Below are positions 11,134 through 20,334 of a stretch of 64,000 nt of DNA, in pieces. This DNA is from Symbiopectobacterium purcellii (GTDB lineage Bacteria > Pseudomonadota > Gammaproteobacteria > Enterobacterales > Enterobacteriaceae), in contig NZ_CP081864.1 in NCBI RefSeq assembly GCF_019797845.1, positions 744,001 through 808,000 on the forward strand, read 5' to 3'. The notes beneath the pieces are model-generated. The model was not told the DNA's origin and ran no database searches. It saw only the letters and a program-made list of their open reading frames with translations. Every line of letters begins with the position of its first letter. Within the stretch, counting starts at the first letter, position 1. A program made the position numbers and the translations under genes.

Positions 11134-11220
11134 TTAACGGAAGATAGCGTAGGGAGCCAGACCGCGATAGGTTTTGCCCAACGCTTTTATTACTTTATTG
11201 ATATTACGGACAATACTCAT
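11134..11220 (-). CDS. AzuC-like small protein (28 aa)
   Basis: ATG at 11220 behind a GGAATAAGAAG leader, TAA at 11134. The 28-residue product begins MSIVRNINKVIKAL, is cationic and amphipathic, and ends LAPYAIFR. As I recall E. coli AzuC (28 aa, encoded by the dual-function AzuCR RNA, a partner of GlpD at the membrane), both have the same length, a KT[YF][RK] motif at positions 16-19, Pro at 23 and a terminal FR. It lies 27 bp after a second small ORF and upstream of the bidirectional terminator, so the two probably share a transcript. The homology is inferred by eye; the ORF itself has a proper ribosome site and terminator. Confidence 0.65.
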   Translation of the reverse strand: MSIVRNINKVIKALGKTYRGLAPYAIFR

Positions 11221-11247
11221 CTTCTTATTCCTACGCTTTCTTGAATC

Positions 11248-11322
11248 TTAGTGGTTGGTGAACATGTTGAAGTTAACGCTAACGTTTTCGAACATGGCAA
11301 CGATTTTTTTGATCAGTTTCAT
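11248..11322 (-). CDS. Second AzuC-like small protein (24 aa)
   Basis: ATG at 11322 with a clear GGAGAG ribosome site 6 nt upstream; TAA at 11248. The product begins MKLIKKIVAMFEN, an amphipathic basic segment, and ends FNMFTNH. Its N-terminus matches the start of AzuC as I remember it (MKLxKIxxMFxN), while its neighbour at 11134-11220 matches the AzuC C-terminal half, so these look like diverged tandem paralogues. It is the first gene of a short minus-strand transcript driven by the promoter at 11376-11404. Confidence 0.6.
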   Translation of the reverse strand: MKLIKKIVAMFENVSVNFNMFTNH

Positions 11323-11353
11323 TTGTCTCTCTCCGAGTGATTGTTCATTTTTA

Positions 11354-11426
11354 TGTGATGTTCTTCACGTTTTTAAAGATACGCCGGTTGGCAGCGTTGG
11401 TCAACTTTTTTGTGAAGCTAATCACA
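11354..11426 (-). promoter_or_regulatory. Sigma-70 promoter flanked by two CRP boxes (small-protein operon)
   Basis: On the minus strand TTGACC (11399-11404) and TATCTT (11376-11381) are separated by exactly 17 bp. A perfect CRP palindrome TGTGA-N6-TCACA lies at 11411-11426, six bases upstream of the -35. A second near-perfect box (TGTGA-N6-TCACG on the plus strand) at 11354-11369 covers the expected transcription start. A box over the start site suggests CRP repression, which is how I recall azuC behaving in E. coli. The upstream box could also serve adeP on the other strand. Confidence 0.65.
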
Positions 11427-11585
11427 AAAAAATGGTTCCAAGGTTTTCTGTGCATGAAACGCCGTTCTGTTTTGCCGAGTGATAGATAAATTGTCTGGAT
11501 TATCAGTTGAAATACACGGCCCAGAAGCAGGATAATCCCCCGTTTCTCCTCCGACCTGCCAGATACACCTGTGATGCGCCTCGCA

Positions 11586-11601
11586 AGCTAATCGTTTGCG
11601 T
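11586..11601 (+). promoter_or_regulatory. Possible PurR box upstream of the adenine permease
   Basis: AGCTAATCGTTTGCGT matches 12 of 16 positions of the PurR-type palindrome ACGCAAACGTTTGCGT, with a perfect right half. Purine permease genes are typical PurR targets. It sits 170 bp before the start codon, so the link is an inference. Confidence 0.4.
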
Positions 11602-11770
11602 GCCCCGGCGCGGTGTGAAATGTGTTCGGAGGCGTCAGAGATTTGCGCTGCGGTGCGGAAGCGCCGTTGTTGTGGGTGCGTGCAGCGATGGGAGATCGTC
11701 ATGGCAGGCAAGGCCATATGCACCCTCCTGTTTTACTTTTACAAATAATGACATCTCAGGGGATATCACC

Positions 11771-13138
11771 ATGTCAAATAGCTCTCGTCAGGCTGGCAAT
11801 GCGGCGCGTCCGCAAAGCTCACTTGATGCTTTTTTTCACATCACACAGCGCGGCAGTAATGTAAGACAGGAAGTGCTGGCCGGGTTAACCACGTTTTTGG
11901 CGATGGTGTATTCGGTCATTGTTGTGCCTGGCATGCTGAGCAAGGCGGGTTTTCCGCACACGCCGGTGTTTGTGGCAACCTGTCTGGTTGCAGGGCTGGG
12001 TTCTTTGCTGATGGGACTGTGGGCCAATGTGCCTATGGCAATCGGCTGTGCTATTTCGCTTACCGCATTTACTGCGTTTAGCCTGGTGCTGGGGCAACAA
12101 ATCAGCGTTCCGGTAGCGTTAGGGGCGATTTTCCTGATGGGGTTGTTGTTTACCGTGATCTCGGTGACCGGCATCCGTTCCTGGATCCTGCGCAACCTGC
12201 CGTTGGGCGTGGTGCAGGGTACCGGCATCGGTATTGGCCTGTTCTTGTTGATCATCGCTGCCAACGGCGTGGGTCTGGTGATCAAAAACCCGATCGATGG
12301 GCTGCCTGTTGCTCTGGGTAACTTCACGTCGTTCCCGGTGATCATGTCTTTACTGGGGCTGGCGGCTACCATCGGTCTGGAAAAACGTCGCGTGCCTGGC
12401 GGCATCCTATTGGTGATTGTGGCGATTTCCATTATCGGCCTGATTTTTGATCCGAACGTGAAATTCCAGGGCTGGTTCAGCTTGCCAAGCCTGACCGATG
12501 AAAACGGTCACTCGCTGATGTTTAGCCTGGATATCATGGGGGCGCTGCAACTGGCGGTGCTGCCAAGCGTGCTGGCGCTGGTGATGACGGCGGTGTTTGA
12601 TGCCACCGGTACCATCCGCGCGGTTGCTGGGCAGGCGAACCTGCTGGATAAGGACGGGCAAATCGTTAACGGTGGGAAAGCACTGACGGCGGATTCCGTG
12701 AGCAGCATGTTGTCCAGCCTGGTCGGGACGTCTCCGGCGGCGGTCTACATTGAATCTGCTGCTGGTACGGCGGCAGGGGGTAAAACAGGGTTGACGGCGA
12801 CAGTGGTCGGCGTGTTGTTCCTGTGCCTGCTGTTCCTCTCCCCGCTGTCTTATCTGGTACCGGGATACGCTACTGCGCCAGCATTGATGTATGTGGGCCT
12901 GCTGATGCTGAGCAATGTTGCCAAGCTGAATTTTGATGACATCGTTGATGCCATGTCGGGTCTGGTGTGTGCGGTGTTTATCGTGCTGACCTGCAATATT
13001 GTCACCGGGATTATGCTGGGCTTTGGCGCACTGGTACTGGGGCGTATTTTCTCAGGTGAATGGCGCAAACTGAATATTGGCACCGTGATTATCGCTATCG
13101 CGCTGGTGGTGTTTTACGCCGGTGGTTGGGCGCTCTGA
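11771..13138 (+). CDS. Adenine permease, NCS2 family (AdeP/AdeQ type)
   Basis: Inner-membrane proton-coupled purine importer, 455 aa from ATG 11771, which follows CAGGGGATATCACC. An open extension upstream to 11507 has no family similarity. The sequence follows E. coli AdeP/AdeQ (PurP/YicO) closely: [52 protein letters not shown], and [20 protein letters not shown] with the conserved substrate-site region. About 12-14 transmembrane segments are visible. A strong terminator follows directly. Confidence 0.9.
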   Translation: MSNSSRQAGNAARPQSSLDAFFHITQRGSNVRQEVLAGLTTFLAMVYSVIVVPGMLSKAGFPHTPVFVATCLVAGLGSLLMGLWANVPMAIGCAISLTAFTAFSLVLGQQISVPVALGAIFLMGLLFTVISVTGIRSWILRNLPLGVVQGTGIGIGLFLLIIAANGVGLVIKNPIDGLPVALGNFTSFPVIMSLLGLAATIGLEKRRVPGGILLVIVAISIIGLIFDPNVKFQGWFSLPSLTDENGHSLMFSLDIMGALQLAVLPSVLALVMTAVFDATGTIRAVAGQANLLDKDGQIVNGGKALTADSVSSMLSSLVGTSPAAVYIESAAGTAAGGKTGLTATVVGVLFLCLLFLSPLSYLVPGYATAPALMYVGLLMLSNVAKLNFDDIVDAMSGLVCAVFIVLTCNIVTGIMLGFGALVLGRIFSGEWRKLNIGTVIIAIALVVFYAGGWAL

Positions 13139-13159
13139 TTATTGTGTGCGTGAGTCATT

Positions 13160-13180
13160 AAGGGGAGCTTGGCTCCCCTT
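13160..13180 (+). terminator. Terminator after the adenine permease
   Basis: AAGGGGAGC-TTG-GCTCCCCTT, a 9-bp perfect stem with a 3-nt loop followed by TCTT. Confidence 0.75.
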
Positions 13181-13313
13181 TCTTATGCCTGCGGTTTCGC
13201 TCGCGCTTGTGGTCATAAAGTGTTTTCTCCATAACGTACGCATCGTTTTTCCTCTTCCTCCCATGTTTTCCCTGAAGTGTCTCGTCTCGGTGATTTTTTG
13301 ATGCAATTATTTG

Positions 13314-13349
13314 CAGGGTAATCATGCAAAAAATATGCGTTTTACCCTG
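13314..13349. repeat. Inverted repeat upstream of the antiporter gene
   Basis: CAGGGTAA (13314-13321) and TTACCCTG (13342-13349) form a perfect 8-bp inverted repeat with a 20-nt loop, itself holding ATGCA/ATGCG. It lies 118 bp before the start codon and could be an operator or leader hairpin. I do not recognise the motif. Confidence 0.35.
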
Positions 13350-13466
13350 AAATTTTGCCCCGCTGAGCGATATTTTCATGTAAAAATAATGGGGCACTAT
13401 CTCATAACGTACAAAGGGCAGCTCAGCACGCAGTTAGGTCATTATTGGAAATCTCCTAAGGAAAGC

Positions 13467-15113
13467 ATGGAAATCTTTTTTACCATTCTGATTTTAACCC
13501 TGGTGGTATCACTATCAGGGGTTGTTACACGTATTTTACCCTTCCAAGTTCCGCTGCCCTTAATGCAAATCGTCCTCGGGGCTATTTTGGCCTGGCCCCA
13601 GTTTGGTTTGCATGTCGATTTCAATCCTGAACTGTTTATGGTGCTGTTCATCCCGCCGCTGCTGTTTGCCGATGGCTGGAAAACGCCAACGCGCGAATTT
13701 ATCAAACACAGCCGTGAGGTGATTGGGCTGGCGCTGGTGCTGGTGTTAATCACTGTCGCCGGGGTGGGTTACCTGATTTACTGGATGATCCCAGGGATGC
13801 CGCTGGTGGCGGCTTTTGCGCTGGCAGCGGTGCTATCGCCGACGGATGCGGTAGCGCTGTCAGGGATTGTGGGCGAAGATCGTATTCCGAAAAAACTGAT
13901 GAGTATCTTGCAGGGCGAAGCGTTGATGAACGATGCTTCGGGTCTGGTATCGCTTAAATTTGCCGTCGCGGTGGCGATGGGCACCATGGTGTTTACCGTG
14001 TCCGGCGCGACGCTGGAGTTTGTTCAGGTCGCGGTTGGCGGCTTGCTGGCTGGTGTAGGTGTCACCTGGCTTTACAGTAAATCATTGCGCATCATTAACC
14101 GTTGGAGCGGTGATGATGCGGCCACACAGATTGTGCTGCTGATGCTGTTGCCGTTCGCCTCCTATCTGATTGCGGAACACATTGGCGTGTCGGGCATTTT
14201 GGCGTCGGTGGCTGCAGGGATGACCATCAGCCACTCTAACGTGATCAGTAACGCCCCGCTGGCGATGCGATTACGCGCCAACAGCGTTTGGTCGATGCTG
14301 GAGTTCGTGTTTAACGGCATGGTGTTTATTATGCTGGGGCTGCAATTGCCTGACATTTTGGAAACGTCGGTGACGCAGGCGGAGCTGGATCCCACCGTTG
14401 AAACCTGGATGCTGTTTACCGATATCGCCATTATTTACGGCGCGCTGCTGCTGCTGCGTTTCTGCTGGCTGTGGTTTATGAAATATTACAGCCGTCTGTT
14501 TCAAAAGAAACGCCCGATGCTGTTCGCTCAGTACACCACGCGTGAAATCTGGATCGCTTCATTTGCCGGGGTGCGCGGAGCGATTACCTTGGCCGGTGTG
14601 CTGTCCATTCCGCTGTTATTAAACGATGGCACCGCGTTTCCTTCCCGCTATCAACTGGTGTTTATTGCCACCGGCGTCATCCTGTTTTCCTTGTTGTGCG
14701 GGGTGTTGACGCTGCCGTTACTGCTGCGCGGGGTGACGGTGGTGGACAAATCGCTCTATAAGAAAGAAGAGCGGATGGCGCGCATGGCGATTGCTGAAGT
14801 AGCGATCCGCAGCTTGCAGAAAATGGAAGAGCGTCTGGCGGCGGATCGAGAAGAAAATATCGATGAGCAGGTGGTGCGTGAAGTCAGTGCGCGTGTCATT
14901 GGTAATCTGCGGCGTCGCGTCGTCGGCGAGAGTGATTTGGAACACAGCCTGGAGATTGAAAATCTGGAGCGCCGTTTCCGTTTGACCGCCGTCACCGCTG
15001 AACGCGGTGAACTTTATCACCTGCGCGCTACGCAGCAGATCAGTAATGAAACCCTGAAAAAGATGCTGCACGATCTCGATCTGCTTGAAGCCGTGCTGAG
15101 TGAGAAAGTGTAG
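13467..15113 (+). CDS. yjcE: Na+/H+ antiporter, CPA1 family (YjcE type)
   Basis: Inner-membrane cation/proton exchanger, 548 aa. ATG 13467 (MEIFFTILILTLVVSLSG) follows AAGGAAAGC and aligns with E. coli YjcE; the open frame back to 13311 is untranslated leader. The transport domain shows LSPTDAVALSGIVG, GEALMNDASGLVSLKFA with the NDA/NDASG core Asp residues, and FAGVRGAITLAGVLSIP. After ~430 residues a charged soluble tail (KKEERMARMAIAEVAIRS...) follows. It is a single-gene unit. Confidence 0.92.
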   Translation: MEIFFTILILTLVVSLSGVVTRILPFQVPLPLMQIVLGAILAWPQFGLHVDFNPELFMVLFIPPLLFADGWKTPTREFIKHSREVIGLALVLVLITVAGVGYLIYWMIPGMPLVAAFALAAVLSPTDAVALSGIVGEDRIPKKLMSILQGEALMNDASGLVSLKFAVAVAMGTMVFTVSGATLEFVQVAVGGLLAGVGVTWLYSKSLRIINRWSGDDAATQIVLLMLLPFASYLIAEHIGVSGILASVAAGMTISHSNVISNAPLAMRLRANSVWSMLEFVFNGMVFIMLGLQLPDILETSVTQAELDPTVETWMLFTDIAIIYGALLLLRFCWLWFMKYYSRLFQKKRPMLFAQYTTREIWIASFAGVRGAITLAGVLSIPLLLNDGTAFPSRYQLVFIATGVILFSLLCGVLTLPLLLRGVTVVDKSLYKKEERMARMAIAEVAIRSLQKMEERLAADREENIDEQVVREVSARVIGNLRRRVVGESDLEHSLEIENLERRFRLTAVTAERGELYHLRATQQISNETLKKMLHDLDLLEAVLSEKV

Positions 15114-15149
15114 CCTGGCGTTGGCCTAGCCATGATGTTGTTTCGCTGA

Positions 15150-15177
15150 TGCAGGCTCTGCTTAGGTTGAGCCTGCA
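15150..15177. terminator. Stem-loop after the antiporter gene, possible terminator
   Basis: TGCAGGCTC / GAGCCTGCA, a 9-bp perfect stem with a 10-nt loop, 36 bp after the stop. There is no T-run, so termination is uncertain. Confidence 0.4.
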
Positions 15178-15325
15178 CCAGAACCTTGTTAATTCCTTCG
15201 ATAGCGCATTTCAAAGCCAGTCAGATACCGTCTCTGCATCAGGAATGCACGAAAACCCCACGATCGCGGAAAAACCCTACAAATTCTGGCTAATTGTCAG
15301 CATTGTAAACTACTTGTCATTAAAT

Positions 15326-15344
15326 GATAATGATTGTTATTATC
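15326..15344 (+). promoter_or_regulatory. Fur box upstream of the two-component genes
   Basis: GATAATGATTGTTATTATC matches 16 of 19 positions of the Fur consensus GATAATGATAATCATTATC. It lies ~140 bp before the response-regulator gene and is the only gene-proximal Fur-like site here, so iron control of this two-component system is likely. Confidence 0.6.
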
Positions 15345-15486
15345 CTATAACGCATTGACGCATAAGAAGCTGCCAGACAGGTTATTGCCTATGTCAGAGT
15401 GGCTCAGATCCTGTTTTTGTGGATCGGCAGCACGTCAGTATGCGTGTTGTGGTGTAAGCAACCATCACTTTGACAGAGGGAAAACT

Positions 15487-16179
15487 ATGCGCGTTTTAGT
15501 GGTTGATGACGACTCGGTGTTGTGCCATTGGCTGGGTGCAAAGTTGCACTCACATGGTTATGCCTGCAATATCGTTCATGATTGCGAACATGCGCTCAAA
15601 GCCATTAAAGATGACATTTATGACGTGGTGCTGCTGGACCGGATGCTGCCAACGCTAGACGGTTTTAGCGTACTGCGTGAGCTGAAAGGGTCGCGTCACC
15701 CACCTATCATGCTGCTTTCGGCGTTGGATCGCTATGTGGATCGCGTGATGGGGCTGGAATTGGGTGCCGAAGATTATCTGGGTAAACCATTTAATTTTAA
15801 TGAGTTGCGTTTGCGCTTAGAAATTATGGTGCGCAGAGGAAAACCGCAGGACGCACCGTCATCACTGCTGACGTTTGAGGATCTGCAACTTGATCGTCTG
15901 CAACGGGTTGCCTGGCGTAGCGGTCAACGCATCGATCTTACTGATAAAGAGATCAAACTGCTGATCATTTTGATGGAAAACCCAGGGCAGGTGATCACGC
16001 GTACGCTGTTATTGGAACGCGTCTGGGGGTATCACTTCGATCCGCAGACCAACCTGATCGATGTCCATATGTCCAAGTTACGGGCCAAGATTGACAAAGG
16101 TTTTCCCCGGCCGCTGATCAAAACATTGAGATCGATGGGCTACGCCCTGGGTGCAGTGGAAAAAACGGATGCCGCGTAG
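15487..16179 (+). CDS. OmpR/PhoB-family response regulator
   Basis: Cytoplasmic DNA-binding regulator, 230 aa. ATG 15487 (MRVLVVDDD) follows AGAGGGAAAACT; upstream in-frame codons have no family similarity. Receiver domain residues ~1-115: acidic pair D7-D9, phosphoacceptor D51 (LLDRML), Ser in LLSALD, K99 (GKPFN). The winged-helix domain follows, with LTDKEIKLLIILMENPGQVITRTLLLERVWGY and NLIDVHMSKLRAKID. The closest family I can place is CusR/CopR/TctD-like. It overlaps the kinase gene, and a Fur box lies upstream. Confidence 0.88.
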   Translation: MRVLVVDDDSVLCHWLGAKLHSHGYACNIVHDCEHALKAIKDDIYDVVLLDRMLPTLDGFSVLRELKGSRHPPIMLLSALDRYVDRVMGLELGAEDYLGKPFNFNELRLRLEIMVRRGKPQDAPSSLLTFEDLQLDRLQRVAWRSGQRIDLTDKEIKLLIILMENPGQVITRTLLLERVWGYHFDPQTNLIDVHMSKLRAKIDKGFPRPLIKTLRSMGYALGAVEKTDAA

Positions 16180-17668
16180 CGCACACAATGAGCCTGCGCT
16201 GAGATGGCCGGGTAACGGATGGCGTGAGAAAATTCGCCATTTATACGTACACGGTGCAAACCGTTATCCGGTGTTTCTGCGCACCTCGCAGTTTCGCCAG
16301 TTTATTACGCTGGTCTTCCTGTTTTTGCTGATGGTGCTGTGTTGCATTGTTGGTTTCAGCGTGTTGAGTGAAACGCTGATCCGTACCCATGTGCGCGACG
16401 TCATACTGGGCAATATCCACGACCATGCTACCCAATCGCGATTGACCGACACTTCTACGCTGATCGCCCAGCTCAAACGTGATAATCAGGCCAAAACCGA
16501 TGAATTACCTCTGTTTCTGGTAATGAGCAAGCAGGGCGAGATCCTCTACCACAATGCGGGCTGGATGCTGTCTGGGCCAAATCATACCGCGTGCAAAATG
16601 GATGTTCCTTGCCTGAAGGCGCTACTGGTTGAAAAGGGGGCGCTGAAGGACAGCGACCAGCGCCGCAGCGCGCCTGAGAGCAACCTGGTCGGCATGTCAG
16701 TGGCGTTGGATGACGGAGGGGTGCTGTTCACCGCCTATAATCTGCGTCCGATGCTGGAACGTATTCGCACTATTCCGCTGGTGGCTGGGGCTGGGCTGTT
16801 TGTCGTGCTGTTGTTTTCGCTGGTTGTCAGCCGACACTTCAGTTTACGTAGCCTGCGCAGCGTAGAGCGGATCCGCACCGCGTTGCACCGCTACAGCGCC
16901 GGCGAGCAGTATGTTCGCATGCCGCTCTCAACGCGTGATGACGATTTCCACAGCCTGAGTCACGACATTAACCAGAACCTGGAACGCATCGAACGCCTGA
17001 TGGAACAGGTGCGCAGCACCTCAAGCCATATCGCCCATGAATTACGCACGCCGCTGACGCACTTGCAAAATCGCTTGTATAACCTAACTGAACGTCAGGG
17101 GCTTGAGCATGAGATGCGCGAGTAGTTGCATCAGGCGGTGGAAGAGGTGCACAAGATTTTGGGGCTGTTTCGCACCGTTATGCGTATCGGTGAGATTGAA
17201 AGCGGGCGCTGTGTTCATCAGTTTGCCCGCTTTGAGGTACGCCCGTTACTAGAAGAGGTGTCGGAATATTATCAACCGTTAGCCGATGCACACCATTGCC
17301 AATTGTTGATTGATGCACCTGCCGGGACGCCGCTTTTTGGCGATCGGGCGTTGCTGTTTCAGGCACTGGCAAACCTGATCGAAAACGCGCTGAAGTATGC
17401 TGCTCAAGGTAAAGTGATTACCTTGAGCGTCACCCTTTATCGCGGCTGGACGGCGCTGCGTGTTTCCGATCGCGGCCCCGGTATTCCCGACAACCTGCAC
17501 GCCACGGCGTTGGAACGATTTCAACGCCTTGAAGGGTCGCAGCAGCAGCCCGGTTTCGGGCTTGGCCTGTCGCTGGTGAAAGCCATCGCCGAATTGCACG
17601 GTGGTCAACTCTGCATGGCATCGGCCAATCCCGGTTTACACGTTTATCTGTGCTTAAAACCTACCTGA
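16169..17668 (+). pseudogene. Sensor histidine kinase interrupted by an in-frame TAG
   Basis: Partner kinase of the preceding regulator, starting at ATG 16169 inside the end of that gene (a GTG at 16151 is an alternative). First membrane helix ~residues 40-62, short periplasmic part, second helix ~205-225, HAMP, then the H-box SSHIAHELRTPLTHL. At 17123-17125 a TAG follows EMRE and the same frame continues with LHQAVEEVHKILGLF, then N-box ENALKYA, G1 SDRGPGIPD and G2 GFGLGLSLVKA. CAG (Gln) to TAG is one change. The stop separates the phosphoacceptor His from the ATPase domain, so the kinase is inactive unless the codon is suppressed or is a sequencing error. Confidence 0.85.
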
Positions 17669-17695
17669 CATCGCACAGCGTCTGGACTACTGAGC

Positions 17696-19510
17696 CTAAC
17701 GGTAAGGGATCGCGCTGGCACCCTGTTCCGCACCGGTAATGTTCTCGCGCAACGCGGTAAACAGTTCGCGCCCCATCCCTACATGGGAAGCAGATAAGTC
17801 CGGCTGCTCAGGATGACGCAGTGCCAGCGTTGCGTCATCCACCAGCAGGCTGATCTCACCGGTGATGCCGTCAACGCGGATCATGTCGCCATCCTGAATT
17901 TTTGCCAGCAGTCCGCCGACGTAGGCTTCCGGCGTGACGTGGATGGCGGCAGGTACTTTGCCGGATGCGCCTGACAGACGACCATCAGTGACCAATGCCA
18001 CGTTGATGCCCCGGTCCATCAACACACCGAGAGGCGGCATCAGTTTGTGCAGTTCTGGCATGCCTATCGCTCTGGGCCCCTGATAACGCACGACCACCAC
18101 GCAATCATTGTCCAGACGGCCTGCTTTAAAGGCGGCATCGACGTCGTTCTGATCGTTGAATACGATGGCTGGTGCAACAATCGTTTGTCGTTCTTGCGGC
18201 ACGGCGGAGGTCTTCATTACCGCGCGTCCCAGATTACCGGAAAGCACTTTGGTGCCACCGTGTTTGGCAAACGGTGTTTCCAGCGGTGCGATCACCTCGG
18301 CATCCAGCGACACCTGCGGGCCGTCGCGATAGACCAGTTTACCGTCTTCCAGGAACGGTTCCTGGGTGTAGCGATGCAAACCAAAACCTGCCACGGTGTG
18401 GACATCCTCATGCAGTAAGCCGCCGCGCAACAATTCTCGCACCAGCAGCGACACGCCGCCTGCTGCCTGAAAATAGTTGATATCGCCAGGTCCGTTGGGG
18501 TAGATGCGACACAACAACGGCACCACCTCTGACAGTTCAGAGAAATCGTCCCACGTGACGGTAAAGCCGGCGGCTTTCGCCATGGCCACCAGGTGCATAG
18601 TGTGGTTGGTTGAGCCGCCGGTCGCCAGCAGGGCGACAATACCGTTGACGATCACCTTTTCGTCTACCAGTTGCCCGACAGGCAGATAATCGCCCGCATT
18701 TTCCGTCATTCGAGTGACCTGACGCGCAGCGGCTTCTGTCAGCGCATCGCGCAGCGGAATGTCGGGGTAGACAAACGAGGAGCCGGGCAGATGCAGCCCC
18801 ATGATCTCCATTACCATTTGGTTTGAGTTGGCGGTGCCGTAAAAGGTACAGGTGCCCGCGCCGTGGTAAGCACTGGCCTCGGATTCCAGCAGCGCGTCGC
18901 GACCGACTTTGCCTTCAGCATACAGTTGGCGGATGCGCACTTTTTCTTTGTTGGAGATGCCGGTGCGCATCGGACCTGCGGGCACGAAAACGGTAGGCAG
19001 GTGGCCAAATGAGAGAGCGGCAATAAACAGCCCCGGGACAATTTTGTCACATACCCCCAAAAAGAGCGCGCCATCAAACATGTTGTGTGACAAGCCGATC
19101 GCCGCCGACATTGCAATCAAATCGCGGCTAAGCAGGGAGAGTTCCATGCCATCTTGCCCTTGTGTCACGCCGTCGCACATGGCAGGGACGCCGCCCGCGA
19201 CCTTGCCGACAGCGCCGACGTCGTTCAGCGCCTTCTTAATCAGATCAGGGTAGCGTTCATAGGGTTGGTGGGCAGAGAGCATGTCATTGTAAGAGGTAAT
19301 GATGCCGATGTTGCTTTTGATCATGTTCTTCAAATCGGCTTTGTCTTCAGGCGAACAGGCGGCGAAGCCGTGTGCCAGATTACCGCAGGCCAGCTCAGAG
19401 CGGTGTACGGTTTTGCTTTTGGCGGCGTCAATCCGAGCCAGATAACGGCTACGCTCGGTGTGAGAACGAGACAGGATGTTGTGGGTAACGCGTGCAACAA
19501 TAGGATTCAT
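17696..19510 (-). CDS. edd: Phosphogluconate dehydratase Edd
   Basis: Entner-Doudoroff enzyme of the IlvD/Edd family; it dehydrates 6-phosphogluconate to KDPG using a [4Fe-4S] cluster. Product is 604 aa from ATG 19510 ([12 protein letters not shown]), which aligns with E. coli Edd; the open frame to 19564 is leader. Signature stretches: [58 protein letters not shown] and [21 protein letters not shown]. eda is not adjacent. The gene is convergent with the kinase gene and faces a promoter region with a GntR box and CRP box. Confidence 0.96.
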   Translation of the reverse strand: MNPIVARVTHNILSRSHTERSRYLARIDAAKSKTVHRSELACGNLAHGFAACSPEDKADLKNMIKSNIGIITSYNDMLSAHQPYERYPDLIKKALNDVGAVGKVAGGVPAMCDGVTQGQDGMELSLLSRDLIAMSAAIGLSHNMFDGALFLGVCDKIVPGLFIAALSFGHLPTVFVPAGPMRTGISNKEKVRIRQLYAEGKVGRDALLESEASAYHGAGTCTFYGTANSNQMVMEIMGLHLPGSSFVYPDIPLRDALTEAAARQVTRMTENAGDYLPVGQLVDEKVIVNGIVALLATGGSTNHTMHLVAMAKAAGFTVTWDDFSELSEVVPLLCRIYPNGPGDINYFQAAGGVSLLVRELLRGGLLHEDVHTVAGFGLHRYTQEPFLEDGKLVYRDGPQVSLDAEVIAPLETPFAKHGGTKVLSGNLGRAVMKTSAVPQERQTIVAPAIVFNDQNDVDAAFKAGRLDNDCVVVVRYQGPRAIGMPELHKLMPPLGVLMDRGINVALVTDGRLSGASGKVPAAIHVTPEAYVGGLLAKIQDGDMIRVDGITGEISLLVDDATLALRHPEQPDLSASHVGMGRELFTALRENITGAEQGASAIPYR

Positions 19511-20318
19511 GCTATGCCCCAAGTGTTTAACATTGATGCTTTGCTTAATTAAATCAAATGCCAATGACGTCGATCGAAATAATTGGGCTACTGTGGCTAG
19601 CGGGTGTTTTAATTATTTTTAAGATGATAAAAGTGCTCGTGCAAATAAACGCACGATACCAGATCGTCAATAATTTACGTGCCCGTTAATACGGTGAGTT
19701 ACCGTAAAGGGTATGGGCGCATTAAGGGGTGCAGATGGGGTTCATCGCAGCCTCATGTGATCCAGACGTTCATCTTTGCCGCTAGTGTATCTCTCCAATA
19801 GGCTCTACATCAGGACGCCCTGACGGTGATGAGACCACTATATACTCAAATGATACCGGTAATAATGGGTTTTACGGTCACGCTTTACTCGATTCAGCCA
19901 AGGTGAAAATTATTTTGTGATGAAGATCACGTTGTTGTCTGTGCGGAGCGGCGCGGTGCAAAACGTGCGATATCGACGCTGCGGTAACGGGCGAAGATAT
20001 CTAAAATAATAATGGAAGAAATAAAAATTAGTTTAGGTTTTTTAATATTATTGGCTGTGGATAAATATTATTTTTAAACAAATAAGAGAAACAGGGCGGT
20101 ATTAACCGCGGGCCGTGACGTACTTTTTATCAGCGGGCATGCTTGATTATTTTTAGTGGCGTTTTTTTCACGGTAAATAAGGAAAGCGTAGAGTTGTTTC
20201 ACCATTATTTGTTGTTGGATTGCTATGTTGGCTTAGGCATTGTACTGGTGACTCTCCTATCACCGCCACACAGACAGCGCAGGTTTTCTTTGTTACACTA
20301 GAGGACCGGCCAACAATA
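19511..20318. promoter_or_regulatory. edd-gntR intergenic region with GntR operator and CRP box
   Basis: About 800 bp without a gene. ATGATACCGGTAATAA at 19850-19865 is a GntR operator (consensus ATGTTACCGGTAACAT), about 340 bp upstream of edd. A CRP box TGTGA-TGAAGA-TCACG lies at 19916-19931. These fit gluconate induction and cAMP-CRP activation of edd. The rest (19932-20318) is AT-rich with no clear element before the palindrome at 20319. Confidence 0.65.
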
Positions 20319-20334
20319 TTTCAATCGATTGAAA
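20319..20334. promoter_or_regulatory. Perfect 16-bp palindrome touching the gntR start codon
   Basis: TTTCAATCGATTGAAA is fully symmetric with a central CG, the architecture of LacI-family operators, and ends one base before ATG 20335. It differs from the GntR operators in this window. It occupies the place where a ribosome site should be, and no good Shine-Dalgarno is visible (nearest GAGG at ~20301). Confidence 0.5.

Noticed and set aside
11507..11770. N-terminal extension of the adenine permease
   Set aside because: No similarity to NCS2 permeases; a proper ribosome site precedes ATG 11771.
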